Assembly (NCBI RefSeq): GCF_009192745.1
Contig: NZ_VTFV01000006.1
Coordinates: forward strand, 62,001-126,000
Reading direction: 5' to 3'
From: Arthrobacter citreus
GTDB taxonomy: Bacteria > Actinomycetota > Actinomycetes > Actinomycetales > Micrococcaceae
Length of the DNA stretch: 64,000 bases
A program made the translations under genes and the position numbers. The notes under the pieces were generated by a model, which saw only the letters and a list, made by a program, of their open reading frames with translations, made no database searches and was not told the DNA's origin. This document shows positions 33,625 to 42,869 of the stretch, piece by piece. Each line of letters starts with the position of its first letter. Position 1 is the first letter of the stretch.

Positions 33625-33660
33625 ATGACTGCGCACGCGATACCAAGTGAGTCACCATGA
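33625..33660 (+). CDS. 11-residue leader peptide, coupled to the APC permease gene
   Basis: ATG at 33625 follows GGAGG by 7 bases and encodes MTAHAIPSESP, with TGA overlapping the ATG of the permease gene (ATGA). The permease has no strong binding site of its own. The only good ribosome binding site therefore drives this leader, and permease translation is probably coupled to it. Confidence 0.5.
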   Translation: MTAHAIPSESP

Positions 33661-35117
33661 GCACCGCCGACATTCCGATAGACGGCTCAGGGTCGACGGC
33701 GGCGGCCCGGACCCGCCCCACCAGCACCCAGTGGATTTCCTGGATTGCACTGGCAATGATGACCACCAGTTCGGTGGCCAGCCTGCGGGCAGCACCCACA
33801 ATGGCCGTCTACGGCCTGGCCTGCGTTTTCCTGTACCTGCTGCCTGCCCTGGTATTCCTGCTGCCCACCTCGCTTGTCTCCGCGGAGCTCGCTTCGGGCT
33901 GGACGGGCGGCGTCTACAAATGGGTTTCGGAGGGAATCTCAAAGCCCATGGGCTTCCTGGCCGTGTGGTGCCAGTTCGCCATGACCATCTTCTACTACCC
34001 CAGCCTGCTGGGGTTCGTCGCGAGTACGCTCGCCTATGTCATTAATCCCCAGCTCGCGAGCAGCGGGGTGTGGACGGCCTGCGTAATCATCGTCGTCTAC
34101 TGGTCCGGTGTGTGGGTGTCCTCGCGCGGCACCAAAGGCGTGGCGGGGCTGGCCAGCGGCGGGCTGATCATCGGGACACTGGTTCCGGGCGTTGTCCTGG
34201 TGACCCTCGGCGTCGTCTTCCTGGGACAGGGCAATGAATCTGCGGCGCCAATGACCGCCGAAAATCTGTTCCCGGTCTGGGCCGGGCTCTCCAGCCTGGT
34301 GCTGATCGTCAATAATTTCCTCTCCTACTCCGGGATGGAAATGAACGCCGTGCATGTATCCTCGCTGAAGAATCCGGCGAAGGAATATCCCAAGGCGATG
34401 TTCCTGGCCATGGGACTGGTGCTCGCGATCTTTATCCTGCCCGCCCTGGCTATCGCTTGGATCGTTCCGGCAGAGGAGCTCTCCCTCACCGCCGGTGTCA
34501 TGCAGGCGTTCGACGCCGTCTTCGCGAATTTTGGCTGGCAGTGGCTGACGCCGATCGTCGGGATCATGCTGGTGACGGCGTCCCTGGGCGGCATGCTCAC
34601 CTGGCTGGCCGGGCCATCCAAGGGGCTGCTGCTGATATCGAGGCAGGAAGGTTACCTTCCGCCGTTCCTGCAGAAGCTCAACAAGAACGGTGTCCAGCAG
34701 AACATCCTGGTGGTCCAGGGAATCGTCACCACGGTGATCGGCCTGGCCTACGCGCTGCTGCCAAACGTTTCGAGTGCGTACTGGATTTTCTCCGTCATCA
34801 CCACCCAGGTGTACCTGATCATGTACCTGCTGATGTTCGTGGCTGCGGTCCGTCTGCGGCAGAAGCACCCGGACCATCCGCGCGGGTTCCGCGCCCCCAT
34901 GCTCCTGGGGCTGTGCGGTGTGGGCTTCGCGGCCTCCCTGGCGGCGCTGCTGGTCGGGTTCGTGCCGCCGTCGCAGTTCGCGTCCGGCAATCCGGGGATC
35001 TACGTCCTGATTGTTGGCGGCGGCGCCCTGGGCCTGGGCCTTCTGGTGCCGTTCCTGTTCTACCGGTTCCGTAAGCCTTCCTGGAAACAGGACGCACTGC
35101 CGGAGGTGGAGTCATGA
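33657..35117 (+). CDS. APC-family amino acid permease (GadC/glutamate antiporter type)
   Basis: A 486-residue transporter with 12 predicted helices. The N-terminal SVASLRAAPTMAVYGLA, GWTGGVYKWVSEG and FLSYSGMEMNAVHVSSLKNP segments match the GadC branch of the APC family, which usually exchanges glutamate/GABA or related amino acids. It begins an operon with a small anchored protein and an M20 dipeptidase, which suggests uptake or exchange of amino acids or a dipeptide-derived product. Start codon is coupled to an 11-residue leader. Confidence 0.8.
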   Translation: MSTADIPIDGSGSTAAARTRPTSTQWISWIALAMMTTSSVASLRAAPTMAVYGLACVFLYLLPALVFLLPTSLVSAELASGWTGGVYKWVSEGISKPMGFLAVWCQFAMTIFYYPSLLGFVASTLAYVINPQLASSGVWTACVIIVVYWSGVWVSSRGTKGVAGLASGGLIIGTLVPGVVLVTLGVVFLGQGNESAAPMTAENLFPVWAGLSSLVLIVNNFLSYSGMEMNAVHVSSLKNPAKEYPKAMFLAMGLVLAIFILPALAIAWIVPAEELSLTAGVMQAFDAVFANFGWQWLTPIVGIMLVTASLGGMLTWLAGPSKGLLLISRQEGYLPPFLQKLNKNGVQQNILVVQGIVTTVIGLAYALLPNVSSAYWIFSVITTQVYLIMYLLMFVAAVRLRQKHPDHPRGFRAPMLLGLCGVGFAASLAALLVGFVPPSQFASGNPGIYVLIVGGGALGLGLLVPFLFYRFRKPSWKQDALPEVES

Positions 35118-35560
35118 GCACGCCGGTGGAGCATCAGCCAAAGCGCGAGCGCACCTGGATTTACATAGTTGCCGTGGTGCTGCTTATAGGCATGGGGCTG
35201 TGGGCTGTTCTCGCCTTCGGGGCTGCCAGGCAGTCACGGGAAGCAGGGGAGAAAGCTGACAGGTTCATTACGCTGGTCGAGGCCGCCGGCGTAAACACTC
35301 CGGACAAGGACCAGGTGGTCCGCATCCTGGGCGACGACGGCGGGGCGGCCTGCGCCAATCCGAACGCGGCGCTGAGCCGGGCAACCCTGAATTCGATGCT
35401 TGCCAACGGAGCCACGGGCCCCGGCGCCCGGCCGGTGATTTCCGACCGCCGGGCGGTCCTGGGACAGCTGCTGATCATCGAGGTTTACTGCCCCGACGAG
35501 CTGGATGAGTTCAAGGCCTCGATCGAGGACCTAAAGACCGACGACGTGACAGGAACCTGA
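35114..35560 (+). CDS. Membrane-anchored protein of unknown function
   Basis: A 148-residue protein with one N-terminal helix (IYIVAVVLLIGMGLWAVLAFGA) and an extracellular domain of about 110 residues with two Cys. It overlaps the permease gene (ATGA) and ends 2 bases before the peptidase gene. A helper role for one of those proteins is possible, but no family is recognised. Confidence 0.7.
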   Translation: MSTPVEHQPKRERTWIYIVAVVLLIGMGLWAVLAFGAARQSREAGEKADRFITLVEAAGVNTPDKDQVVRILGDDGGAACANPNAALSRATLNSMLANGATGPGARPVISDRRAVLGQLLIIEVYCPDELDEFKASIEDLKTDDVTGT

Positions 35561-35562
35561 CC

Positions 35563-36912
35563 ATGGATCCACGGGAACGCGTGGCCCGGCTGATGCCGCA
35601 GGCACACCAGGAACTGGCCGAGCTGGTTGCGATTAAGTCGGTGGCCGATCCGCGGCAGTTTCCGCCGGAAGAGTGCCAGCGGGCCGCGCAGTGGGTGAGG
35701 GATAAATTCGCGCAGACCGGTTTCACCGATGCCCGGCTGGAGGAGACACCGGACGGCAGCATGGTAGTTCTCGGTTCTCGGCCCAGTGCCGACCCGCAGG
35801 CACCCACCGTGCTGCTGTACGCGCATTACGATGTCCAGCCGCCGCTTGATGACAGTGCCTGGCGGACTCCGCCGTTTGAGCTGACGGAGGTGGACGGCCG
35901 CTGGTTTGGGCGCGGCGCGGCGGACTGCAAGGGCAACATCGTGATGCATCTGGCGGCCCTGCGGGCATTGGGCGAGAACATCCCGGTAAACCTCAAACTC
36001 GTCGTCGAGGGTTCGGAGGAGCAGGGCACCGGCGGGTTGGAGGCGTTCGTCGAGTCCCATCCGGATCTGCTCCGTGCTGACGCGATCCTGGTCTGCGATA
36101 CCGGCAACGCGGCAGTGGGTTCGCCGGCGGCCACGGTGAGCCTGCGCGGGATGGTCAACGTTGTCGTGGCGGTTGAAGCCCTCAACTCGGAAATCCATTC
36201 CGGGATGTTCGGCGGACCGGCACCGGATGCCCTCGCTGCGCTGGTGGTACTGCTCGGCAGCCTCCGCGATGCACAGGGGAACACGACCGTCGCCGGTCTG
36301 GACAACAGCCGCCACTGGTCCGGCGCCGCCTATGACCCGGAGCAGTTCCGCCGGGACGCAGGCGTGCTCGACGGCGTCTCGCTGCTTGGGGGCGGCACTG
36401 TCTCGGACATGCTGTGGTCGCGGCCTGCGCTCACGATTCTCGGCATCGACTGCCCGCCCGTGGTTGGGTCCGCCGCCGCGATCGTTCCGCGCGCGGCGGC
36501 CCGGCTAAATCTCCGGATCCCGCCGGGCACCGCCCCCGAGGCCGCGGAGCGGGCCCTCACCGCGCATTTGAAAGCGGCAGCTCCGTGGGGAGTACGCATC
36601 ACCGTGGATGTTGAGGCAACCGGGTCACCCTTCGAGGCGTCCACTGACGGTCCCGCGTTCAAGGCCCTGGCCGCTTCCGCCCGGGAGGCTTACGGCCGCC
36701 CCATGACAAGCCTCGGCCAGGGCGGTTCGATTCCGCTGTGCAACGTCTTCCAACAGACGTATCCCAACGCAGAGATCATCCTCATGGGTGTGGAGGAACC
36801 CCAGGCCCTCATCCACGCCCCCAATGAAAGTGTGGCTCCCAGCGAGATCGAAAATATGGCACTGACCGAGGCCCTTTTCCTGGCACGGTACGGCGCTGCG
36901 AACGCGCGTTAA
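35563..36912 (+). CDS. M20 family dipeptidase
   Basis: A 449-residue zinc dipeptidase. Metal ligands and catalytic residues fit the family: His88 and Asp90 (YAHYDVQPP), Asp121 (GRGAADCKG) and Glu152/Glu153 (GSEEQGTGG), with a later Asp in CDTGNAAVG and the His near the end (LIHAPNESV). A dimerisation (lid) domain sits in the middle. It ends the operon that begins with an amino acid permease, so hydrolysis of an imported or internal dipeptide is the likely role. Confidence 0.88.
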   Translation: MDPRERVARLMPQAHQELAELVAIKSVADPRQFPPEECQRAAQWVRDKFAQTGFTDARLEETPDGSMVVLGSRPSADPQAPTVLLYAHYDVQPPLDDSAWRTPPFELTEVDGRWFGRGAADCKGNIVMHLAALRALGENIPVNLKLVVEGSEEQGTGGLEAFVESHPDLLRADAILVCDTGNAAVGSPAATVSLRGMVNVVVAVEALNSEIHSGMFGGPAPDALAALVVLLGSLRDAQGNTTVAGLDNSRHWSGAAYDPEQFRRDAGVLDGVSLLGGGTVSDMLWSRPALTILGIDCPPVVGSAAAIVPRAAARLNLRIPPGTAPEAAERALTAHLKAAAPWGVRITVDVEATGSPFEASTDGPAFKALAASAREAYGRPMTSLGQGGSIPLCNVFQQTYPNAEIILMGVEEPQALIHAPNESVAPSEIENMALTEALFLARYGAANAR

Positions 36913-36958
36913 CTGGGACCGGCCGCGGTTGGATGCCGGGGCCGGTGGAACTCGGGTC

Positions 36959-37801
36959 TCAGACCGCGACCGCAGGAGCCACGGGTTCAAACGGATACTG
37001 CTCCTGGTCACCGCCTCGCACGACGACACCCGTTGCCTCCGGCACAGCCTGCCACGCGCCGCGGAAGTCACCCAGCGGCTCGCTGACCACCAGCCGCGAA
37101 TCCTCCGAGAGCTTACCGAGCAGTTCATGCTCCGGATACTGCTCCTGGAGCGTCGCGATGTCGCTGCTGACAAAGAGCGTCCGCGAGTCCCGCACGCTGG
37201 AGTACCGGAACGCCCACGTCGTCTCACCGTCGGTGGTGGCAACGGTCATCTGGACGGGATGCTCGACGCCGCGGCGCTGCCCGGTCTCTTCGATGAAGCC
37301 CACGGCCTCGGCGACCGCCGCGCGGGGGTCCTGTTCCAGCCCGAAGGTCAGCGCGAGGTAAAAGAACATCTCCGAGTCCGTTGATCCTTCGATCTCCGGG
37401 TAGAGGCCAGGATCCACCGCCATGGCCAGGTCCCGCTTCACCTTTGGAAAATCCGTGAGCACGCCGTTGTGCATCCAGAGCCATTTGCCGTGGCGGAACG
37501 GATGGCAGTTCGTCTGCTGGATGGCCGTGCCGGTGGTGGCCCGGATGTGCGCGAAGACGCGGCGGGCAGACGCCTGCGCAGCGAGTTCGCGCAGGTTGCG
37601 GTCGTGCCACGCTGGTTCGGTGCTGTGGAAGACGCCGGGGGTCGGTTCGGTGCCGTACCAGCCGACGCCAAACCCGTCTCCGTTGGTGGTCTCAACTCCC
37701 ATGCGGGAATGCTTGCTCTGCATCACCAGTGAGTTGACCGGTTTATAGAGAAGGTCGTCCAGCCGGACCGGGGACCCTGAATACGCTAGCCAACGACACA
37801 T
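36959..37801 (-). CDS. Class II glutamine amidotransferase-like hydrolase
   Basis: A 280-residue Ntn-hydrolase of the YafJ/GATase-6 branch. The nucleophile Cys2 follows the initiator Met (MCRWLAYSG), NGDGFGVGWYG binds the amide and HIRATTGTAIQQTNCHPF holds the oxyanion region. It stands alone, so the amine acceptor is unknown; in some actinobacteria relatives act in ergothioneine biosynthesis (EgtC), but no other egt gene is here. Confidence 0.82.
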   Translation of the reverse strand: MCRWLAYSGSPVRLDDLLYKPVNSLVMQSKHSRMGVETTNGDGFGVGWYGTEPTPGVFHSTEPAWHDRNLRELAAQASARRVFAHIRATTGTAIQQTNCHPFRHGKWLWMHNGVLTDFPKVKRDLAMAVDPGLYPEIEGSTDSEMFFYLALTFGLEQDPRAAVAEAVGFIEETGQRRGVEHPVQMTVATTDGETTWAFRYSSVRDSRTLFVSSDIATLQEQYPEHELLGKLSEDSRLVVSEPLGDFRGAWQAVPEATGVVVRGGDQEQYPFEPVAPAVAV

Positions 37802-37938
37802 GACGACTCCTTCGGATCGGTCCGGCTGCTATGCCGGTGGCCCGAGGGGCCAGCTTCACCCCGTCGCTGTGCTCAGGCCGCAAGGTCAGTGGACCACAGA
37901 AGGATTAACTGGTCCATACGCCCCCGAAAGTCCCCGCA

Positions 37939-38835
37939 TCAGGGCGCAGCCACAATCTGCCTCAGGGCAGTGACGACCTGCTGGACCGCAGACCGGTGCA
38001 GGGCTTCCGGCCTGCAGAGAAGGTCCACGTGCCTGGCGAGCGGCAGGTCGCGGATCGGTTTGAGAACCAGTCCGCTTCCCGGCCGCGGTGCCGCGGTGTG
38101 CCGCGGCATCAGCGCCACGGCGTTGCCGGCTGCAACGATTTCGGCCGCGATAAAGAACTCATTGATTTGATGCGTAATGTCCAGGGGCTGCCCCGCGTGC
38201 ACGGCAAGAGCCTGCAGAGCCGGCACCAGCGGGAATCCGTCCTGGACGGACACCCACTCCTCCCCGGCGAGGTCCCTCACGGTGACGCTCGGCTTCTGTG
38301 CCAGCCGGTGCTTCTCCGACATGGCGACATCCAGCGGCTCGCGCACCAGCGGAAGAACGCTGATTGATTCCGGCCAGGGTTTGCTGTGCTCGAGGCGGTG
38401 CGCAACCACCAGGTCATAGTCGGCCGCGAGCGCGGGGAAACTCTCCTGTCCCACATCCCGGTCGGAGCAGACCAGCCGCGGACTTCCTTCACCTGCCAGG
38501 GCCGAAAGCAGCGGGCGGAACCAGGTGAGGCCCGCACTGTTGAACGCGGAAATACTGACCGTCGCCCGGGGATCCTGCAGGTACCGGGCCACGGCCTGTT
38601 CCGCGGAACTCATGGCAACGCTGATATCCACCGCCGCCCGGGCCAGGGCCCGGCCGGCCTCCGTCAGGACCAGGTTCCGTCCCCGCCGTTCGGTGAGCGG
38701 CACTTCAATGCGGCGCTGCAGGGCGGTGAGCTGCTGGGAGACTGCCGACGGCGAGACGTGGGAGGCGCGGGCGACGGCGGCAAGACTGCCCCGCTCGCCA
38801 AGTTCCCGAAGAAGCCGGAGCTGATAAAGATCCAT
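37939..38835 (-). CDS. LysR family regulator
   Basis: A 298-residue LysR-type regulator with the usual N-terminal winged helix (GSLAAVARASHVSPSAVSQQ) and effector domain. It diverges from an EamA exporter gene; an inverted repeat AAGACTA/TAGTCTT lies between them. Such pairs often control export of amino acids or toxic metabolites. The rest of the upstream region is only about 70 bases. Confidence 0.88.
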   Translation of the reverse strand: MDLYQLRLLRELGERGSLAAVARASHVSPSAVSQQLTALQRRIEVPLTERRGRNLVLTEAGRALARAAVDISVAMSSAEQAVARYLQDPRATVSISAFNSAGLTWFRPLLSALAGEGSPRLVCSDRDVGQESFPALAADYDLVVAHRLEHSKPWPESISVLPLVREPLDVAMSEKHRLAQKPSVTVRDLAGEEWVSVQDGFPLVPALQALAVHAGQPLDITHQINEFFIAAEIVAAGNAVALMPRHTAAPRPGSGLVLKPIRDLPLARHVDLLCRPEALHRSAVQQVVTALRQIVAAP

Positions 38836-38839
38836 AAGA

Positions 38840-38878
38840 AAGACTAAACCGGCATTTCAGTTTTTGGCCTCTAGTCTT
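38840..38878. promoter_or_regulatory. Inverted repeat between the LysR and EamA genes
   Basis: AAGACTA (38840-38846) and TAGTCTT (38872-38878) are perfect 7-base arms 25 bases apart in the shared promoter region. They probably mark binding sites of the LysR protein. Confidence 0.5.
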
Positions 38879-38906
38879 ACGAATCACTTCTCATCAAACT
38901 CAAGGA

Positions 38907-39932
38907 GTGCCCTCCTCGATACTGAATCCAGCAGCCCTCCCCCGCACTGAACGACGACGCCGGGTCGCCTCGCTCCTCTCCGCGCGCAGAGTGGACCTGC
39001 TGCTTCTCCTCGTCGCAGTTGTCTGGGGCAGCAGTTATCTAGCGGCGAAAACCCTCACCGGGACGGTCAGCGTGACCGCCATCCTGTCCCTGCGCTTTCT
39101 CATCACCGCTGTGGCGCTGGTGGTGATCTGGCTGCTCTGGCACCGCCGTCGGACCTCGCGCCGGGAGGCGGCCACCGGCGTCGTACTGGGTTTAACCCAA
39201 GCGGCCGTGCTCATCCTTGAAACTCACGGAATTGCGGGCACGAGTGCTACGAACGCCGGACTGATCATCAGCCTGGTCGTTGTGTTCACGCCCGTTACCG
39301 AGAGCATTGCCTTCCGGGTGAAGCTGCCGCGGATGGTTTTCGTAGCCGGTGTCATCGCCGTCGTGGGGGTCTGTTTGCTCGTCTCGGCAGACGGATTTGC
39401 GACCCCCGGAGCCGGGGACCTGCTTATGCTTGCCGCAGCTGCCGTGCGCTCGATCCATGTCACAGCGGTCTCCGCACTAACCCGGGGACGCGGCTTCAGT
39501 GCGTTGAACCTGACGCTAGTCCAGAGCGTGGTCTGCGCTCTCCTCTATACCGCCGCCGATTACCCGGGCGTGCTGCGGGCCGTGCAGGGCTTCGGCGCAG
39601 CTGAATGGATTGGCGTGCTCTACCTCGGGCTCGTGTGCAGTGTCTTCGCGTTCCTCGTCCAGACCTGGGCCATCCAGCAGACATCAGGTTCCCGGGCGGG
39701 CCTCCTGATGGGAACCGAACCCATCTGGGCTGTCCTCATTGGAATCACCATCGGGCAGGAATCGCTAGCCCTGCTTGGCTTCGTCGGCGCAGCCCTCATC
39801 ATTGCCGGCACGTATCTGGGGTTGAGGGCGGAGGCACGCCACCGAACCGGCGCAGATCGACTGCGGGCGGGCGGCAGCGAATCGTTTGGCCAGCCGGTCC
39901 CAGCAGTTCATGCGCCCTCCCCTAGGGTGTAG
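38907..39932 (+). CDS. EamA-type (DMT) metabolite exporter
   Basis: A protein of up to 341 residues with ten predicted helices in two EamA repeats (LLLVAVVWGSSYLAAKTL at the start; GLVCSVFAFLVQTWAIQQTS in the second). The start is uncertain. GTG 38907 overlaps the only good binding site, AAGGAG (38902-38907), and the SD bases pair with CTCCT just downstream. CTG 38922, ATA 38919 or GTG 38991 could be the true start. It diverges from a LysR gene and is followed 2 bases later by a kinase-like gene. Confidence 0.8.
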   Translation: MPSSILNPAALPRTERRRRVASLLSARRVDLLLLLVAVVWGSSYLAAKTLTGTVSVTAILSLRFLITAVALVVIWLLWHRRRTSRREAATGVVLGLTQAAVLILETHGIAGTSATNAGLIISLVVVFTPVTESIAFRVKLPRMVFVAGVIAVVGVCLLVSADGFATPGAGDLLMLAAAAVRSIHVTAVSALTRGRGFSALNLTLVQSVVCALLYTAADYPGVLRAVQGFGAAEWIGVLYLGLVCSVFAFLVQTWAIQQTSGSRAGLLMGTEPIWAVLIGITIGQESLALLGFVGAALIIAGTYLGLRAEARHRTGADRLRAGGSESFGQPVPAVHAPSPRV

Positions 39933-39934
39933 GG

Positions 39935-40954
39935 ATGACGGTACGGGTACGTGAGGCCAACGCCATCTCTTCGGCTCTCGCCGGGCTGGATGATGCCGGT
40001 GTGCGTGCGCTTATCGATGATGCTGAGCAGGCGGGCATAGGCATTGGGGGAACCACGAAGACTGCGCGCTTGGGCGAAACCACTGTCTTCATCAAACAAC
40101 TTCCGCTGACAAGCGCTGAAGAAGCAGATCCATGCTCCACCGCCAGCCGTCTCCGGCTTCCCTTCGTTTCCCACTACGGGATAGGAACCCCTGCCAACGC
40201 AGTCGGGCGGGAACTTGCAGCACATCAGGTCACCACCCGGTGGGTTCAATCGGGTCTGGCGGACTTCTTTCCGCTCCTGCTCGGTTGGCGGGTCCTGGAT
40301 GTAAAAAGCGAGGCAGACCTCAGCGAGTTCGACGGCGATACCCCTCCCCGCCAGTGGGGACCGCACTGGCCTGAAGTCCAGGGCAAGCTCTCCGCCATGA
40401 AGGCCGCGTCCAAGAGCATGGTGCTCTTCCTTGAGTACGTGCCCGTTACCCTGGGCGACTTGATCCGCCGGAGCTTGAAGGAGGGTTTCGGGGCCGAGGT
40501 TTTTCCCGGCATTGTGGACCAGCTCCTGGAAGCCACTGCATGGATGAACAGCCGGGGCTTTCAGCATTTTGACGTGCATCCCGGCAACATCCTTGTCCAG
40601 GACGGCAGGCTGCTTTACACGGACTTCGGCCTGGCACTGCACCGGGATTTTGAGCTGACGCCCCAGGAAGCGTGGGGCATGCGTACCCATGACGGCTTCG
40701 ACCGCGATTCCGCCCTGATGCACCTGTTCCACTGGACGTTATTCGAACTCGGCTATATCTCCGGGGAAGCACGGCTTGGCCTGCTGCAGGCCGCTGCTGC
40801 CGGCCCAACTTCTCCGGCGTTGGATCCTGTCCGGGCCGCGCTTGGAAGCGGTGCGGACCTGATTGCACAATATGCGGATACCGCCATCTACATCACCGAG
40901 CTGTTCGCTGCCCTCACACAGAACGTGTACGCGACGGAGTATCGGCGCCCATAG
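39935..40954 (+). CDS. Protein-kinase-fold protein (HFD variant)
   Basis: A 339-residue soluble protein with a kinase/APH-type fold. Lys54 (VFIKQLPL) matches the ATP-binding Lys, Asp213 and Asn218 lie in HFDVHPGNIL, and Asp230 starts the DFG motif. The glycine-rich loop is only hinted at by IGIGGTTKT. HFD in place of HRD and the short C-lobe set it apart from Ser/Thr kinases of the PknB type. It may phosphorylate a small molecule or a protein; an aminoglycoside-type role is possible. It is co-transcribed with the EamA gene. Confidence 0.7.
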   Translation: MTVRVREANAISSALAGLDDAGVRALIDDAEQAGIGIGGTTKTARLGETTVFIKQLPLTSAEEADPCSTASRLRLPFVSHYGIGTPANAVGRELAAHQVTTRWVQSGLADFFPLLLGWRVLDVKSEADLSEFDGDTPPRQWGPHWPEVQGKLSAMKAASKSMVLFLEYVPVTLGDLIRRSLKEGFGAEVFPGIVDQLLEATAWMNSRGFQHFDVHPGNILVQDGRLLYTDFGLALHRDFELTPQEAWGMRTHDGFDRDSALMHLFHWTLFELGYISGEARLGLLQAAAAGPTSPALDPVRAALGSGADLIAQYADTAIYITELFAALTQNVYATEYRRP

Positions 40955-40978
40955 GGGGTGCGGCATTGCGGTACGGCC

Positions 40979-41341
40979 TTAGGCGCCACCCTGGCCGGAT
41001 TCACCGTCTCGAAGGTACCGGGAATTCTCCTCGTCTTCGATTTCGGAGATCGTGTAGGCCGGAGCTGCTGATTGCTCAATCGCTGAGCTTCCCGGGGTGA
41101 AGCCGAACATTCTCGATTGGACGGACGCTGACCCGGCCAGCGGGCCGGCAATTCCCTTACGCCAGGCCCCGGCACGAGTTGCCAGACGAACCAGGATCAG
41201 CACAGCCAAACCCCAGCCAACCGGGTTGCTCCAGCGCTCAAGGTTCCCCGGAGCTAACCCGTCGGCGATCATCAGCACCAGCAGCGCGACCAGCAGAACC
41301 ACGGTGGACGCCGTCAAGAGACGGGAGAGTCGTGCTGCCAT
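40979..41341 (-). CDS. Small membrane protein
   Basis: A 120-residue protein with two hydrophobic helices near the N-terminus (TASTVVLLVALLVLMIADG and VGWGLAVLILVRLA) and a polar C-terminal half rich in Ser and Glu. Function unknown. It is convergent with the kinase-like gene; the stop codons are about 25 bases apart. Confidence 0.6.
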   Translation of the reverse strand: MAARLSRLLTASTVVLLVALLVLMIADGLAPGNLERWSNPVGWGLAVLILVRLATRAGAWRKGIAGPLAGSASVQSRMFGFTPGSSAIEQSAAPAYTISEIEDEENSRYLRDGESGQGGA

Positions 41342-41511
41342 GCGCCCACCCTAGTCAGCCCAGTAGGCCGAAGCCAGAGACTAGGCAGCTGCGTCATTCA
41401 CCGGCTCAGGTGTCCCACCTGGATGGTATCGGGGGAATTCATACGAAACCCGGCTGGGAAAGGTACAAATGTTCTCTTGCGCTGGGATAGCAAAAGATCT
41501 CCAATAGCCCA

Positions 41512-42852
41512 ATGACAAACGATGCCGGCAAGGCCGCCTCAAAACCGCAAACCGGGTTGAAGCGGGCAGTTGGCACGCCGCTGCTGTTCGCGTTTATCGT
41601 GGGCGACACCCTCGGGGCCGGCATCTACACCCTGGTGGGCACCATGGCCGCCGATGTCGGCGGCGCAATCTGGCTGCCGCTGCTCATCGCATTGGTCGTT
41701 GCGCTGCTTACCGCCGCAACCTACGCAGAGCTGATCACCAAATATCCGCACGCGGGCGGAGCCGCGCGGTACGTCGACCGGGCCTTCGGCATCCCGTACC
41801 TGTCCTTCATCGTCGGATTCCTGATGATGGCCTCAGGCATCACCACGGCCGCCGCCCTCGCAAACGCCTTCGCCGGCGATTACCTAACCGCGATCATCGA
41901 CGTGCCTGCGGCCCCCGCAGCGGTGGTGTTCATCATCGTGCTGACCCTGATCAACCTGCGCGGAGTCCGGGAGTCCCTCGCCGCGAACCTCGTCGCCTCA
42001 ATCATCGAGGTCAGCGGTCTGGTCATCGTCATCTTCGTCGCCGGCATCGTCCTCGCCTCCGGGAACGGGGAGCCCTCCCGGCTCCTTGAGTTCGCCCCGG
42101 ACGTACCGCCCCTCCAGGGCGCCTTTGCCGCATCCATCGTCGCCTTCTTCTCCTTCCTCGGCTTCGAAGCAGCGGCCAACATGGCCGAGGAAGTGCGTAA
42201 ACCGTCCAAGTCCTACCCCCGCGCACTGTTCGGTGCCATTAGTACCGCAGGGCTCGTCTATCTCCTCATTGCCCTCGGCGCGGTCATCGTGGTGCCGCCG
42301 GCTGACCTGGCCGAATCGACCGGACCTCTGCTCGACGTCGTCGCAGCCAGCGGCGTCGGAATCCCGCCCTGGCTGTTCAGCCTCATAGCGCTGATCGCCA
42401 TTGCCAACGGGGCCCTGCTGTTTATGGTCATGGCCAGCCGCGTTGGCTACGGGCTGGCAGAAGCCGAACTGCTTCCCCGCGCCTTCAGCCGTGTTCTCCC
42501 GGGCCGCCGCACCCCCTGGGTTTCAATCGTTGTCATAGCCGGCCTGACGATCGTCCTCACACTGACCGGGAATGTTGCCTCGCTCGCCGAAACCACGGTG
42601 CTGCTCCTGCTCCTGGTGTTCCTTTCCGCCAACGTCAGCGTCCTCGTCCTCAAGAAGGACAAAGTCGACCACGACCACTTCACCGCACCCAGGTTCATAC
42701 CGGTCCTGGCGATCATCGCGAGCATCGTGCTCCTGACCCAGCAAACCGGACCCATCTGGCTCGGCTCCGCCGCCTACGTTGCGGTCGGTTCCCTGTTGTT
42801 CCTCGCGGCCCGGGCCCGGCGCAAGCGCGAGGAACGCACGAGCGCCGACTGA
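41512..42852 (+). CDS. APC-family amino acid permease
   Basis: A 446-residue, 12-helix amino acid/cation transporter. The first helix motif GDTLGAGIYTLVG and the FFSFLGFEAAANMAEEVRKPSK segment in helix 6-7 are typical of the cationic amino acid branch of the APC family. The ATG lacks a clear binding site; no in-frame alternative is better. The gene is convergent with poxB, 17 bases apart. Confidence 0.88.
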   Translation: MTNDAGKAASKPQTGLKRAVGTPLLFAFIVGDTLGAGIYTLVGTMAADVGGAIWLPLLIALVVALLTAATYAELITKYPHAGGAARYVDRAFGIPYLSFIVGFLMMASGITTAAALANAFAGDYLTAIIDVPAAPAAVVFIIVLTLINLRGVRESLAANLVASIIEVSGLVIVIFVAGIVLASGNGEPSRLLEFAPDVPPLQGAFAASIVAFFSFLGFEAAANMAEEVRKPSKSYPRALFGAISTAGLVYLLIALGAVIVVPPADLAESTGPLLDVVAASGVGIPPWLFSLIALIAIANGALLFMVMASRVGYGLAEAELLPRAFSRVLPGRRTPWVSIVVIAGLTIVLTLTGNVASLAETTVLLLLLVFLSANVSVLVLKKDKVDHDHFTAPRFIPVLAIIASIVLLTQQTGPIWLGSAAYVAVGSLLFLAARARRKREERTSAD

Positions 42853-42869
42853 CTTGCGACGCCGGAGCC

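Noticed and set aside
37890-37916. Inverted repeat TGGACCA/TGGTCCA as a terminator
   Set aside because: No T-tract follows on either strand and the spacer is long; it may be chance or a weak operator.
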